Position numbers and translations under genes: made by a program. A model generated the notes under the pieces. The model was not told the DNA's origin. It ran no database searches and saw only the letters and a list, made by a program, of their open reading frames with translations. A stretch of DNA of 5,624 bases from Gammaproteobacteria bacterium (GTDB lineage: Bacteria; Pseudomonadota; Gammaproteobacteria; GCA-001735895). Within the stretch, counting starts at the first letter, position 1; each line of letters opens with the position of its first letter. Shown one piece after another: positions 1-5,624 of the stretch. The stretch spans positions 1-5,624 of the forward strand of contig QNFD01000203.1 of assembly GCA_003645435.1 (NCBI GenBank), read 5' to 3'.

Positions 1-39
1 CTGAACTAAACGCTTACGGAATTCACTCTTGATTCCAGC

Positions 40-879
40 ATGAAGGCTCCGACTATCTATCTTTTCGCCTTGCTCCTGATGGCTGTATTTTCAGGCAGCG
101 TTATCGCTCAGCAGTCGGAGGATTCGACAGGCTACCACCCGTTTCTAACCGACAAATTTCATCTCGGACTCGGCGGTTTCTGGCCCCAGAAGAGTATGAA
201 ACTACGGGTAGACGGTAGTGTTCCGGGAGAAGCAATTGATTTTGAAGAAGACCTTAATTTCGAAGAATCCGAGTCGACTACTTCGCTCAATTTTCGCTGG
301 CGCTACAGTAAAAACTGGTCGCTGTGGGGGCAGTACTGGGCGGTTGATTCTGAAGCATCCGCAATCCTCACTGAAGATATCGAATGGGAAGACGTCATCT
401 TCAAAGAAGGTACATTTGCCAACTCCGGTTCCGATGTATCGATTACCCGGATTTTTCTTGGTCGCTCATTCTGGAAGAGACCCGGGCATGAATTCGGCGT
501 CGGCGGTGGCATTCACTGGATGAAAATAGATGCTTTTATCGAAGGGCAAATCATTACTGGATCGACGACTGAACTCCACCGTGAGACAGTAGAAACCTCC
601 CTGCCGTTGCCGAATATCGGCACCTGGTACATGTATTCCTGGTCGCCAAAATGGTTGATAGAGGCGAGACTGGACTGGCTGAGCGCCAGTATCGGTAATT
701 ATTCCGGGGGATTGTGGCATGCCCAGGGAGGTATTAATTACCAGTTTTCCAGAACCTTCGGTGTTGGTCTGGCCTATAGTAACTTCACACTTGACCTGGA
801 TGTCGACGAAAGCGACTGGCGCGGAGGTATTGAAACCCAGCAACATGGCCCGCGACTGGAATTGACCGCGAGTTGGTAA
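40..879 (+). CDS. Putative outer-membrane beta-barrel protein, function unknown
   Basis: The 279-residue product starts with a clear Sec signal peptide: Lys2, a hydrophobic stretch (about residues 6-20), and a likely cleavage after Val-Ile-Ala at about residue 23, just before Gln-Gln-Ser-Glu. The mature part has no cysteine-rich or enzymatic motif. It shows alternating polar and aromatic residues typical of beta strands, many Trp, Tyr and Gly (for example the GVGGGIHW stretch near residue 153), an acidic segment near residues 68-78, and a final strand ending in Trp, as outer-membrane barrels recognised by the BAM complex often do. Length suits a small barrel of about 8-12 strands. No specific family was recognised, so transport, adhesion or a structural role cannot be told apart. 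The start is supported by the signal peptide. There is no good Shine-Dalgarno; a small inverted repeat (GGAAT 18-22, ATTCC 32-36) lies just upstream. An imperfect hairpin follows the stop. Confidence 0.75.
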   Translation: MKAPTIYLFALLLMAVFSGSVIAQQSEDSTGYHPFLTDKFHLGLGGFWPQKSMKLRVDGSVPGEAIDFEEDLNFEESESTTSLNFRWRYSKNWSLWGQYWAVDSEASAILTEDIEWEDVIFKEGTFANSGSDVSITRIFLGRSFWKRPGHEFGVGGGIHWMKIDAFIEGQIITGSTTELHRETVETSLPLPNIGTWYMYSWSPKWLIEARLDWLSASIGNYSGGLWHAQGGINYQFSRTFGVGLAYSNFTLDLDVDESDWRGGIETQQHGPRLELTASW

Positions 880-890
880 CAAGCCCGCAT

Positions 891-923
891 ATTGCATCAA
901 GCCAGGTGCCACCCTGGTGCAAT
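891..923. repeat. Imperfect inverted repeat (11 bp stem with bulge)
   Basis: ATTGCA (891-896) pairs with TGCAAT (918-923), and CCAGG (902-906) pairs with CCTGG (913-917), around a six-base loop (907-912). Five unpaired bases (897-901) bulge on the left arm. It sits 12 bases after the stop of the barrel gene. No T-run follows, so it is not a standard intrinsic terminator. It could aid 3'-end formation of the upstream gene or act as an operator, because its right arm covers the -35 region of the candidate promoter described at 914-942. Confidence 0.45.
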
Positions 924-942
924 TAGAACTCGAAATTATAAT
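914..942 (+). promoter_or_regulatory. Candidate sigma70 promoter for the ATL gene
   Basis: A perfect TATAAT hexamer lies at 937-942. At a 17-base spacing the -35 position (914-919) reads CTGGTG, a poor match to TTGACA, and there is no extended -10 TG. Transcription would begin near 949, giving a leader of about 70 bases before the ATG at 1018. The weak -35 overlapping an inverted repeat would fit a regulated promoter, but a chance -10 match in AT-rich DNA is quite possible. Confidence 0.35.
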
Positions 943-1017
943 GATTCGTGATATCAATGACGAGCCGAACCCAGCAATATTCTTCTCAGTTTTTCAATCT
1001 ACTAGTACACTTGGGGT

Positions 1018-1356
1018 ATGAATCATTTTCAGCAAAAGTTCGACCCTCGGGTGTGGGAAGTGGTCGCCAATATACCGCCGGGGCAGGTAATGGCCTATGG
1101 TGAAATCGCCCGCGCGGCTGGATATCCTCGTTACTCTCGCATGGTGAGTGCTGCAATGAGTCGTTCACCAGAATATCTGCCCTGGTTTCGGGTAGTCAGG
1201 TCCGATCGAACCCTTGCTTTCGAGTACGGTTCTCCGGCGTATCGTGAACAGTCACAACTACTGAAACTGGAAGGTGTTCGCTTTGATGGCAATAAAGTCG
1301 TCACTGTCGATCCTGTAACCAGTCTGGATAAAATGTTGTGGGGTCCGAGGGACTGA
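1018..1356 (+). CDS. Alkyltransferase-like (ATL) DNA base-damage recognition protein
   Basis: The 112-residue protein corresponds to the C-terminal DNA-binding domain of O6-methylguanine-DNA methyltransferase (MGMT) and to the ATL proteins (E. coli YbaZ, S. pombe Atl1). Seen here: the opening RVWEVVANIPPGQVMAYGEIA, minus its last residue, matches the family start (Tyr27 is the conserved DNA-contacting tyrosine). PRYSRMVSAAM carries the helix-turn-helix recognition segment with Arg41 at the arginine-finger position. PWFRVV (55-60) replaces the MGMT active site PCHRVV. Trp56 at the alkyl-acceptor Cys position means the protein cannot remove alkyl groups itself. Known ATLs bind O6-alkylguanine, flip it out and hand the site to nucleotide excision repair. 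Unusually, the next residue is Phe57 where MGMT and most ATLs have His. The start ATG has only a GGGG (1013-1016) almost touching it, so translation signals are weak, but the next Met (25) would cut the domain. It probably shares a transcript with the downstream gene. Confidence 0.9.
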   Translation: MNHFQQKFDPRVWEVVANIPPGQVMAYGEIARAAGYPRYSRMVSAAMSRSPEYLPWFRVVRSDRTLAFEYGSPAYREQSQLLKLEGVRFDGNKVVTVDPVTSLDKMLWGPRD

Positions 1357-2684
1357 GCGTCTGCCGGATACTTAGTAAATTGCAGTTTGCTGAATATTTT
1401 AAACCACTGCCGCGGTTATGCTTACTGTTTTCCGGCATCGTCATTTATAGCATTTTCATTACTACCGCACAGGCGAACGAGTCGCTGTTCGGTCGCCCGG
1501 TATCCGAATTCGAAGTACTTGGTAATGAAAAAACCCAGGCGAGATTCGTTATCAGGTGGTCCAGAATAAAAATCGGTCAATCGTTAAACCAGGCCATGCT
1601 TGATCTGGCGCGTCAGAGAATACTGAATAAGGAACTCTTCAAGGAGGTAACCGTAAAAGCCGTGGCCAGCGGAGACAAGGTCAAGATTGTCATCACCCTC
1701 GTGGAAAAACGCTATGCCCTGATACTTCCCCGCCTAAGTCGTAATGCCGATGGTGATATTAAAGTTGGATTGCAATTAAGCATGGACAATCTCAACGGTG
1801 GTGATCAAAGCTTGCGCGTATTAGTCGAGAGAGGAGAAGCAAGTACCGGTGAAGAGTCTTCCCGCTATCGAATCGGGTACAGAATACCCCAGTACAGCCA
1901 GCCATACGAATACTACGTGGCGTTCGGCCAGGAAATCGCTAATACCGAAGATGCAGCCACTGGATTCACCAATGAGGTCTACGACGATTTTATTTCATTC
2001 TCGGTTTCGCGCGAATGGTACGTCGCCAATCTTCCCCGGTCACTAAAGCTGTTTACCGGTTTCACCTACCAGCGGGTTGACTTGCGTGAGCCCTACCCCG
2101 AGGAACTCGATGGAATCGAACCCGGCAAATACAATCGCATTAATCTGAATCTTGAATACGACGGTATTAACTATGAATTATACCGTCGCACGGGCCGGCA
2201 CTACTTCTTCACCTATCTACAGGGTCTGGAGGCTCTGGGTTCAGACTTTGATTCTCGCCAGTTTGAAATGGACGCACGTTTCTATCAGCCGATAAACGAG
2301 CTGGATAATTTTAATTACCGGCTTTTCATGGGCCTGTCACACAACACCCCGTTTAATAATGAGAATTACGGTATTGGCAGTTCGAAAACAATTCGTGGAA
2401 TTGATAAAGGTTCTTTTACCGGAGATGCCTTGATATTCGGCAATTTTGAATATGTAAAAGGCTTTAAAAAACACCGGAAATTTCGCACCAGCGCTTTTAT
2501 TGATATAGGCAATGTCTACGAGGATATAAAATCAATCGATATTAGCGATTTACGCGTTGGCGTAGGTGTGGGTGTACGCTGGAAGGCGGTATCCTTTGTG
2601 AGGACCGATCTGGTTGTAGATGTCGGCTACGATATTGATACCGGCAATGTCAAATTTTATGCCGGTACCAGGTTGAACTTTTAA
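1338..2684 (+). CDS. BamA/TamA-family outer-membrane protein with a single POTRA domain
   Basis: A signal peptide with hydrophobic core at about residues 27-43 and likely cleavage after Ala-Gln-Ala46 is followed by one POTRA domain (about 55-126), recognisable from FEVLGNEKT, a G-SLN turn, the R-IL--ELF-EV helix pattern and the closing VKIVITLVEK strand. The rest (about 128-448) is beta-strand rich. It has an IRGIDKGS stretch (352-359) matching the conserved (V/I)RG(F/Y) motif of loop 6 in Omp85 barrels, and a last strand ending in Phe, the usual BAM beta-signal. Omp85 proteins insert or export proteins across the outer membrane; with one POTRA and 448 residues this is much smaller than BamA (five POTRAs) or TamA (three), so its client is unknown. 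The start is uncertain: GTG 1338 overlaps the ATL gene by 19 bases, whereas TTG 1380 (residue 15) gives a more typical signal peptide. Neither has a strong Shine-Dalgarno. Confidence 0.82.
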   Translation: MGSEGLSVCRILSKLQFAEYFKPLPRLCLLFSGIVIYSIFITTAQANESLFGRPVSEFEVLGNEKTQARFVIRWSRIKIGQSLNQAMLDLARQRILNKELFKEVTVKAVASGDKVKIVITLVEKRYALILPRLSRNADGDIKVGLQLSMDNLNGGDQSLRVLVERGEASTGEESSRYRIGYRIPQYSQPYEYYVAFGQEIANTEDAATGFTNEVYDDFISFSVSREWYVANLPRSLKLFTGFTYQRVDLREPYPEELDGIEPGKYNRINLNLEYDGINYELYRRTGRHYFFTYLQGLEALGSDFDSRQFEMDARFYQPINELDNFNYRLFMGLSHNTPFNNENYGIGSSKTIRGIDKGSFTGDALIFGNFEYVKGFKKHRKFRTSAFIDIGNVYEDIKSIDISDLRVGVGVGVRWKAVSFVRTDLVVDVGYDIDTGNVKFYAGTRLNF

Positions 2685-2701
2685 ACAACCTGGATAATCT
2701 A

Positions 2702-2749
2702 TTAAATTCTGGCTGGTGAATTAAATTTTGGCAACACGTTAAATTTCAG
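2702..2749. repeat. Three spaced direct repeats TTAAATTYTGG
   Basis: TTAAATTCTGG (2702-2712), TTAAATTTTGG (2721-2731) and the less exact TTAAATTTCAG (2739-2749) recur with starts 19 and 18 bases apart in the AT-rich gap between the BamA-like gene and gor. The spacing is near two helical turns, so the copies would face roughly the same side of DNA, as in an array of binding sites. They lie about 100-150 bases before the gor start. No protein is known from the sequence to bind them, and low-complexity AT-rich DNA could give this by chance. Confidence 0.4.
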
Positions 2750-2840
2750 CATTAAAGCTGATAAAGTTCGCAGTCAATTGCTCGCTTCAATCATACAAAA
2801 CCCTTATTTAAGCGGCACTATACGAAGTAACATTTACAAA

Positions 2841-2844
2841 AGGA
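2841..2844 (+). promoter_or_regulatory. Ribosome binding site of gor
   Basis: AGGA within an A-rich tract, six bases before the ATG at 2851. It is the clearest Shine-Dalgarno in the window and fixes the gor start, which also agrees with the N-terminus of E. coli glutathione reductase. No convincing -35/-10 pair was found in the preceding gap, although a separate gor promoter is likely given the 166-base spacing. Confidence 0.7.
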
Positions 2845-2850
2845 AATACC

Positions 2851-4206
2851 ATGAGTGATAAATTTGACTATGATTTGATTGCCCTCGGCGCCGGAAGTGG
2901 TGGTTTATCGGTAGTAGAGCGCGCAGCAAGCTACGGGCAGAAATGTGCGGTTGTCGAACAGGGTAAGATGGGGGGCACATGCGTCAACGTGGGATGCGTT
3001 CCGAAAAAAATCATGTGGTTTGCTGGCAATCTTGCCCATATGCTCGACGATGCCAAAAGCTATGGTTTTGATGTTAAGAATCGGGGCTTTGATTGGGCCC
3101 AGCTAGTTGAGAAACGCGAGGCATACATCACCGGAATTAACGACTGGTATCATGGGTATCTTAAAGATCTGGGGATTGATGAAATTACTGGCAGTGCCAG
3201 TTTTGTCGACGCCCATTGCATCGAGGTTGCTGGTAAACGCTATACTGCCAGGCATATTGCCATTGCGACTGGCACCAGGCCGACTATACCGGAAATAGCG
3301 GGCGCCGAGTTTGGTATTACTTCGGATGGTTTTTTTGCCCTGGGCGAACGACCCGATCGTGTCGCTATAGTCGGTTCCGGATATGTAGCTGTCGAGTTCG
3401 CCGGGGTGCTCAATTCACTCGGAACTGAAGTCACCCTGTATTTGAGAAAATCCCATGTTCTGGGTCACTTCGATTCTTTCCTGAGTAATATGCTCTTTAA
3501 GGAATTACAAACTGCAGGGATAAAACTGGAGACCGAAAATCAAATTCGAAGCATCGTAAAGCAGGATGACGGATTACTCACGATCGAAGATATAAAAGAC
3601 CAGACCCGGAAGGACATCGACCAGGTAATTTTTGCGATTGGCCGTAACCCTGACCACGGCTCGCTTAAAATCGAGAATTGCGGCGTCGAACTGGATCAAC
3701 GTGGTTACATAAAAACCGATCTTTACCAGAACACCAGTGTAAAACACATCTTTGCCCTGGGTGATATCACCGGGCGGGCACCATTGACCCCGGTCGCGAT
3801 CGCTGCCGGTCGCCGCCTCGCGGACCGACTTTACGATGGTCAAAGCGACCGACATCTTGATTATAAAAATATTGCCACCGTTGTTTTCAGCCATCCCCCT
3901 ATCGGTACCGTTGGTTTAACCGAAGAGGCAGCGATCGAGAAACACGGCGATTCAATCAAGATATATCAAACCGAGTTTACCGCGATGTTTAATGCCATCA
4001 GCGATCACCCGGTGCCAACCGCGATGAAACTGGTTTGCCTCGGTGAACAAGAGCAGGTAATCGGATGCCACATCATTGGCCCCGGTGTCGATGAAATGCT
4101 ACAGGGATTCGCGGTAGCTATTCGAATGGGTGCTACCAAGAAAGACTTCGACGACACGGTCGCGATTCATCCGACCAGTGCAGAAGAACTCGTAACCATG
4201 CGATAG
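2851..4206 (+). CDS. gor: Glutathione reductase (NADPH-dependent disulfide oxidoreductase)
   Basis: This cytosolic FAD flavoenzyme reduces glutathione disulfide to GSH with NADPH and maintains thiol redox balance. At 451 residues it matches E. coli Gor (450) almost end to end. Seen: N-terminal FAD-binding GAGSGG (13-18); redox-active [13 protein letters not shown] with Cys44 and Cys49; NADPH-fold [11 protein letters not shown] (175-185) with Tyr178, the nicotinamide-gating position; second FAD motif ALGDITG near residue 303; and C-terminal dimerisation domain with catalytic His440-Pro and Glu445 in HPTSAEE, contributed to the partner subunit's active site. Arg199-Lys200 match Arg198-Lys199 of E. 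coli, which mark NADPH over NADH preference. The second phosphate-binding arginine (E. coli Arg204) is Gly205 here, followed by His206. The protein ends canonically in VTMR, and its TAG stop touches the downstream palindromic element. Dihydrolipoamide or mercuric reductase is excluded by the overall match and the RK pair. Confidence 0.97.
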   Translation: MSDKFDYDLIALGAGSGGLSVVERAASYGQKCAVVEQGKMGGTCVNVGCVPKKIMWFAGNLAHMLDDAKSYGFDVKNRGFDWAQLVEKREAYITGINDWYHGYLKDLGIDEITGSASFVDAHCIEVAGKRYTARHIAIATGTRPTIPEIAGAEFGITSDGFFALGERPDRVAIVGSGYVAVEFAGVLNSLGTEVTLYLRKSHVLGHFDSFLSNMLFKELQTAGIKLETENQIRSIVKQDDGLLTIEDIKDQTRKDIDQVIFAIGRNPDHGSLKIENCGVELDQRGYIKTDLYQNTSVKHIFALGDITGRAPLTPVAIAAGRRLADRLYDGQSDRHLDYKNIATVVFSHPPIGTVGLTEEAAIEKHGDSIKIYQTEFTAMFNAISDHPVPTAMKLVCLGEQEQVIGCHIIGPGVDEMLQGFAVAIRMGATKKDFDDTVAIHPTSAEELVTMR

Positions 4207-4317
4207 CAAGCAAATCAAGGGGTCAAATCAAGGGGTCAGACTCGTTGATAATAAAGGTCGAGAGTTTAAGCCCTTTGGTTTGAATATCAACGAGTCTGAC
4301 CCCTTGATTTGTTGCTT
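4205..4317. repeat. Palindromic GGGGTCAGACTC-type element between convergent genes
   Basis: A perfect 27-base inverted repeat (4224-4250 and 4285-4311) flanks a 34-base spacer. Each arm holds the core GGGGTCAGACTC and ends in GTTGATA on the inner side. The left arm is preceded by a tandem copy of its first 13 bases (4211-4223). Outside this, AGCAA (4205-4209) mirrors TTGCT (4313-4317), so the ancestral arm was probably longer and one side gained a 13-base duplication. The spacer has a short AAAGG/CCTTT pairing (4253-4257, 4272-4276). I recall similar GGGGTCAGA-core palindromes as dispersed repeats in gammaproteobacteria, sometimes near IS200/REP-type (Y1) transposases; that link is from memory. 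There is no transposase here, so it is best seen as a non-autonomous or REP-like element. Its RNA would fold into a long hairpin on either strand and may act as a bidirectional 3' end for the two flanking genes. Confidence 0.85.
4211..4236 (+). repeat. Tandem duplication of a 13-base unit within the palindrome's left arm
   Basis: CAAATCAAGGGGT occurs twice head to tail (4211-4223 and 4224-4236). The right arm of the palindrome has only one copy, so the duplication is one-sided and later than, or independent of, the palindrome itself. Replication slippage would explain it. Confidence 0.85.
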
Positions 4318-5624
4318 ATGATGAGCTGGAATAGTCTTGCGGTATGCTTGTATGGTTCACGGTCCGTCAGCGCAAACTCGAGTTTTTTGAGTTTTTCGTA
4401 TACCTCGGCGTCTTCTTTTGCTTCGTTTGTACCCCAGTAGTTGTACATACAGCGTATGCCGTAATGCTTTTCTACCCGATAGTTCTTCTGCTCAAGCCAT
4501 ATTATCAGTTCATCGGCACGGAACTCGTGCATGTCCACACCAAATACCGGACTGTATTGTTGTTCCTGGTCGAGTAACTCGTAGGCCTCGTCCAGATCCT
4601 CATCCAGAAAAGCGGCCTGGTAGGACAGCGAGTATTGATTGGGTACAATCAGGGACAAGATACCGCCCGGCTTTAAAACTCTGAAAAGCACATCAAGCAA
4701 GGGCTCGATATCGTCAAAGAACTGCGCCACGTTGTGGCAGAGAATCATATCAAACTCATCTTTGTTGAATTTCTTGCCAACATTCAGAATATCGATCGAA
4801 TGGGTGCGCACTCGCCCCGAAACACCTGCAAGCGCGGCATTTGCATTGGCGTCATCGAGCATTTTTTGCGAAGTATCGACGATATCGAGCTGGTGGTTCA
4901 TGCGCGCCAATGCCAGGCTATCCAGGCCATTGCCACCACCCGCATCGAGTATGCGCAACGGCGGTGAGTCTACCGGGATATGCTTATTCAGATTATTTTC
5001 AACCAGTTCATAACTAAATTTTGCCCAGGTTGTTTTCTGTTCGGCTTTCCATTCGGCTACGCTATTTTCGAATGAATCCTTTTGTCTTGCGATTCGCAAG
5101 GCATGCTTCAGGTCTACTTTGCCCGTATACAGGGCTTTGCCTATGATGACGCCGTTAATACCGTCATTGTTATAACATTCAAGTACATCCTCAAGACTAC
5201 CGATACCACCGCCTACAATAATATTGAGTCCACTAATTCGCGCGAGTTCGATAGAAGCATCAAGATCAATACCGGTCATGGAGCCATCCAGATGAATGCT
5301 GGTATGTATTGCTGATGTAACGCCCAGTTGGCGCATTTGAATGGCCAGGCCGCTTGCCTGCACACTGCTTCCGGCGCGCCAACCATGAATTTGAACTTCC
5401 CCTTCCGCGTCCGTATCAATTGCTAAAACTATAGAATCGCTGCCGTATTCGGCGATGGCGTCGGCCATTAACTGAGGATTATTTACCGCGGCAGTACCCA
5501 GTATGACCCGTTTAATTCCCGATTTCATCGCCCAGTGCACGTCATCCATGCCGCGAATGCCTCCACCAAACTGGATATTGACGTCTAGTTGGCAAATTTT
5601 TTCTATCAGGGTCCAATTATTGGA
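4287..5624 (-). CDS. HisA-type isomerase fused to a CmoM-like SAM methyltransferase (N-terminus outside window)
   Basis: The frame stays open to the right edge (445 residues visible; ATG at 5549 is internal to the HisA domain). Counting from the edge, residues 1-181 match HisA, the ProFAR isomerase of histidine synthesis: phosphate-binding GGGIR (20-24), ILGTAAV, AID with Asp70 aligning to E. coli Asp129, GW (81-82, Trp145), HTSIHLDGS with Thr108 and Asp113 aligning to Thr171 and Asp176, VGGGIGSLEDV and IIGKALYTGK. About 60 N-terminal HisA residues, including the first catalytic Asp, lie outside. After a linker (about 182-200), residues 201-438 form a class I methyltransferase: ILDAGGGNG (225-233), acidic Asp250, and LKPGG. 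Its C-terminal YGIRCMYNYW and REPYKHTARLFQL resemble E. coli CmoM (SmtA), which methylates cmo5U at the tRNA wobble position. No Met lies near the linker, so a separate methyltransferase start is unlikely. The last residues, KSRGQTR, are encoded by the palindromic repeat. Substrate of the fusion is unknown. Confidence 0.85.
   Translation of the reverse strand, partial: SNNWTLIEKICQLDVNIQFGGGIRGMDDVHWAMKSGIKRVILGTAAVNNPQLMADAIAEYGSDSIVLAIDTDAEGEVQIHGWRAGSSVQASGLAIQMRQLGVTSAIHTSIHLDGSMTGIDLDASIELARISGLNIIVGGGIGSLEDVLECYNNDGINGVIIGKALYTGKVDLKHALRIARQKDSFENSVAEWKAEQKTTWAKFSYELVENNLNKHIPVDSPPLRILDAGGGNGLDSLALARMNHQLDIVDTSQKMLDDANANAALAGVSGRVRTHSIDILNVGKKFNKDEFDMILCHNVAQFFDDIEPLLDVLFRVLKPGGILSLIVPNQYSLSYQAAFLDEDLDEAYELLDQEQQYSPVFGVDMHEFRADELIIWLEQKNYRVEKHYGIRCMYNYWGTNEAKEDAEVYEKLKKLEFALTDREPYKHTARLFQLIISNKSRGQTR

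Noticed and set aside
18..36. GGAAT/ATTCC inverted repeat before the first gene
   Set aside because: Five-base arms with a nine-base loop are expected by chance; too little upstream sequence is present to judge an operator.
466..957. Long antisense open frame (163 codons) opposite the first barrel gene
   Set aside because: It lies on the opposite strand of a protein with a clear signal peptide and barrel pattern, runs into the intergenic hairpin and shows no recognisable domain; it looks like a shadow frame.
2746..2761. TCAGC-ATTAAA-GCTGA hairpin after the BamA-like gene as a terminator
   Set aside because: Only five base pairs and no T-run after it; too weak to call.
2778..2825. Possible gor promoter (TTGCTC with TTATTT or TATACG)
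   Set aside because: The hexamers are poor matches and their spacing is wrong (about 20 bases or no matching -35), so no promoter could be placed with confidence.
3574..3894. Antisense open frame within gor
   Set aside because: gor is conserved over its full length; the antisense product has no recognisable features.
4224..4311. Classical Rho-independent terminator
   Set aside because: The stem is not GC-rich at its base, the loop is 34 bases long and no T-run follows on either strand, so it is reported as a repeat element with only a possible 3'-end role.
4639..5013. Forward open frame of 124 codons opposite the methyltransferase domain
   Set aside because: The reverse strand here encodes conserved methyltransferase motifs; the forward translation is Ser/Pro-rich without any domain.
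5020..5090. Boundary between two separate genes (hisA and a cmoM-like gene) instead of a fusion
   Set aside because: There is no stop codon in frame, no Met near the start of the methyltransferase domain, and no visible ribosome binding site; the frame is continuous.

Overview
The window reads as chromosomal DNA of a gammaproteobacterium. It is Gram-negative by its two outer-membrane beta-barrel proteins, and its glutathione reductase and CmoM-like methyltransferase both resemble the E. coli proteins closely. Base composition looks balanced by eye, and genes are packed with short gaps. No rRNA, tRNA, CRISPR, phage or complete insertion sequence was seen.

Layout: (1) 40-879 (+) is a secreted, probably outer-membrane beta-barrel protein of unknown role. 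(2) 880-1017 is a gap with an imperfect inverted repeat and a consensus -10 hexamer. (3) 1018-1356 (+) is an alkyltransferase-like (ATL) DNA-damage recognition protein with Trp in place of the catalytic Cys of MGMT. (4) 1338-2684 (+), overlapping or abutting the previous gene, is a one-POTRA BamA/TamA-type (D15 surface antigen) protein. (5) 2685-2850 is an AT-rich gap with three direct repeats. (6) 2851-4206 (+) is glutathione reductase (gor). (7) 4205-4317 is a long palindromic element carrying the GGGGTCAGACTC core, lying between two convergent genes and forming the 3' end of one of them. (8) 4287-5624 (-), running off the right edge, is a single open frame that joins a HisA-type TIM barrel to a CmoM-like SAM-dependent methyltransferase.

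The genes do not form one obvious pathway. The ATL and BamA-like genes are probably co-transcribed because of their overlap. gor looks independently transcribed, with its own good ribosome binding site after a 166-base gap. The most unusual item is the HisA-methyltransferase fusion. It keeps the recognisable HisA catalytic positions visible in the window, has a methyltransferase half most like the tRNA wobble-uridine enzyme CmoM, and has no hisF after it. The second point of interest is the palindromic repeat, which ends exactly at the gor stop codon and supplies the last residues of the fusion protein.
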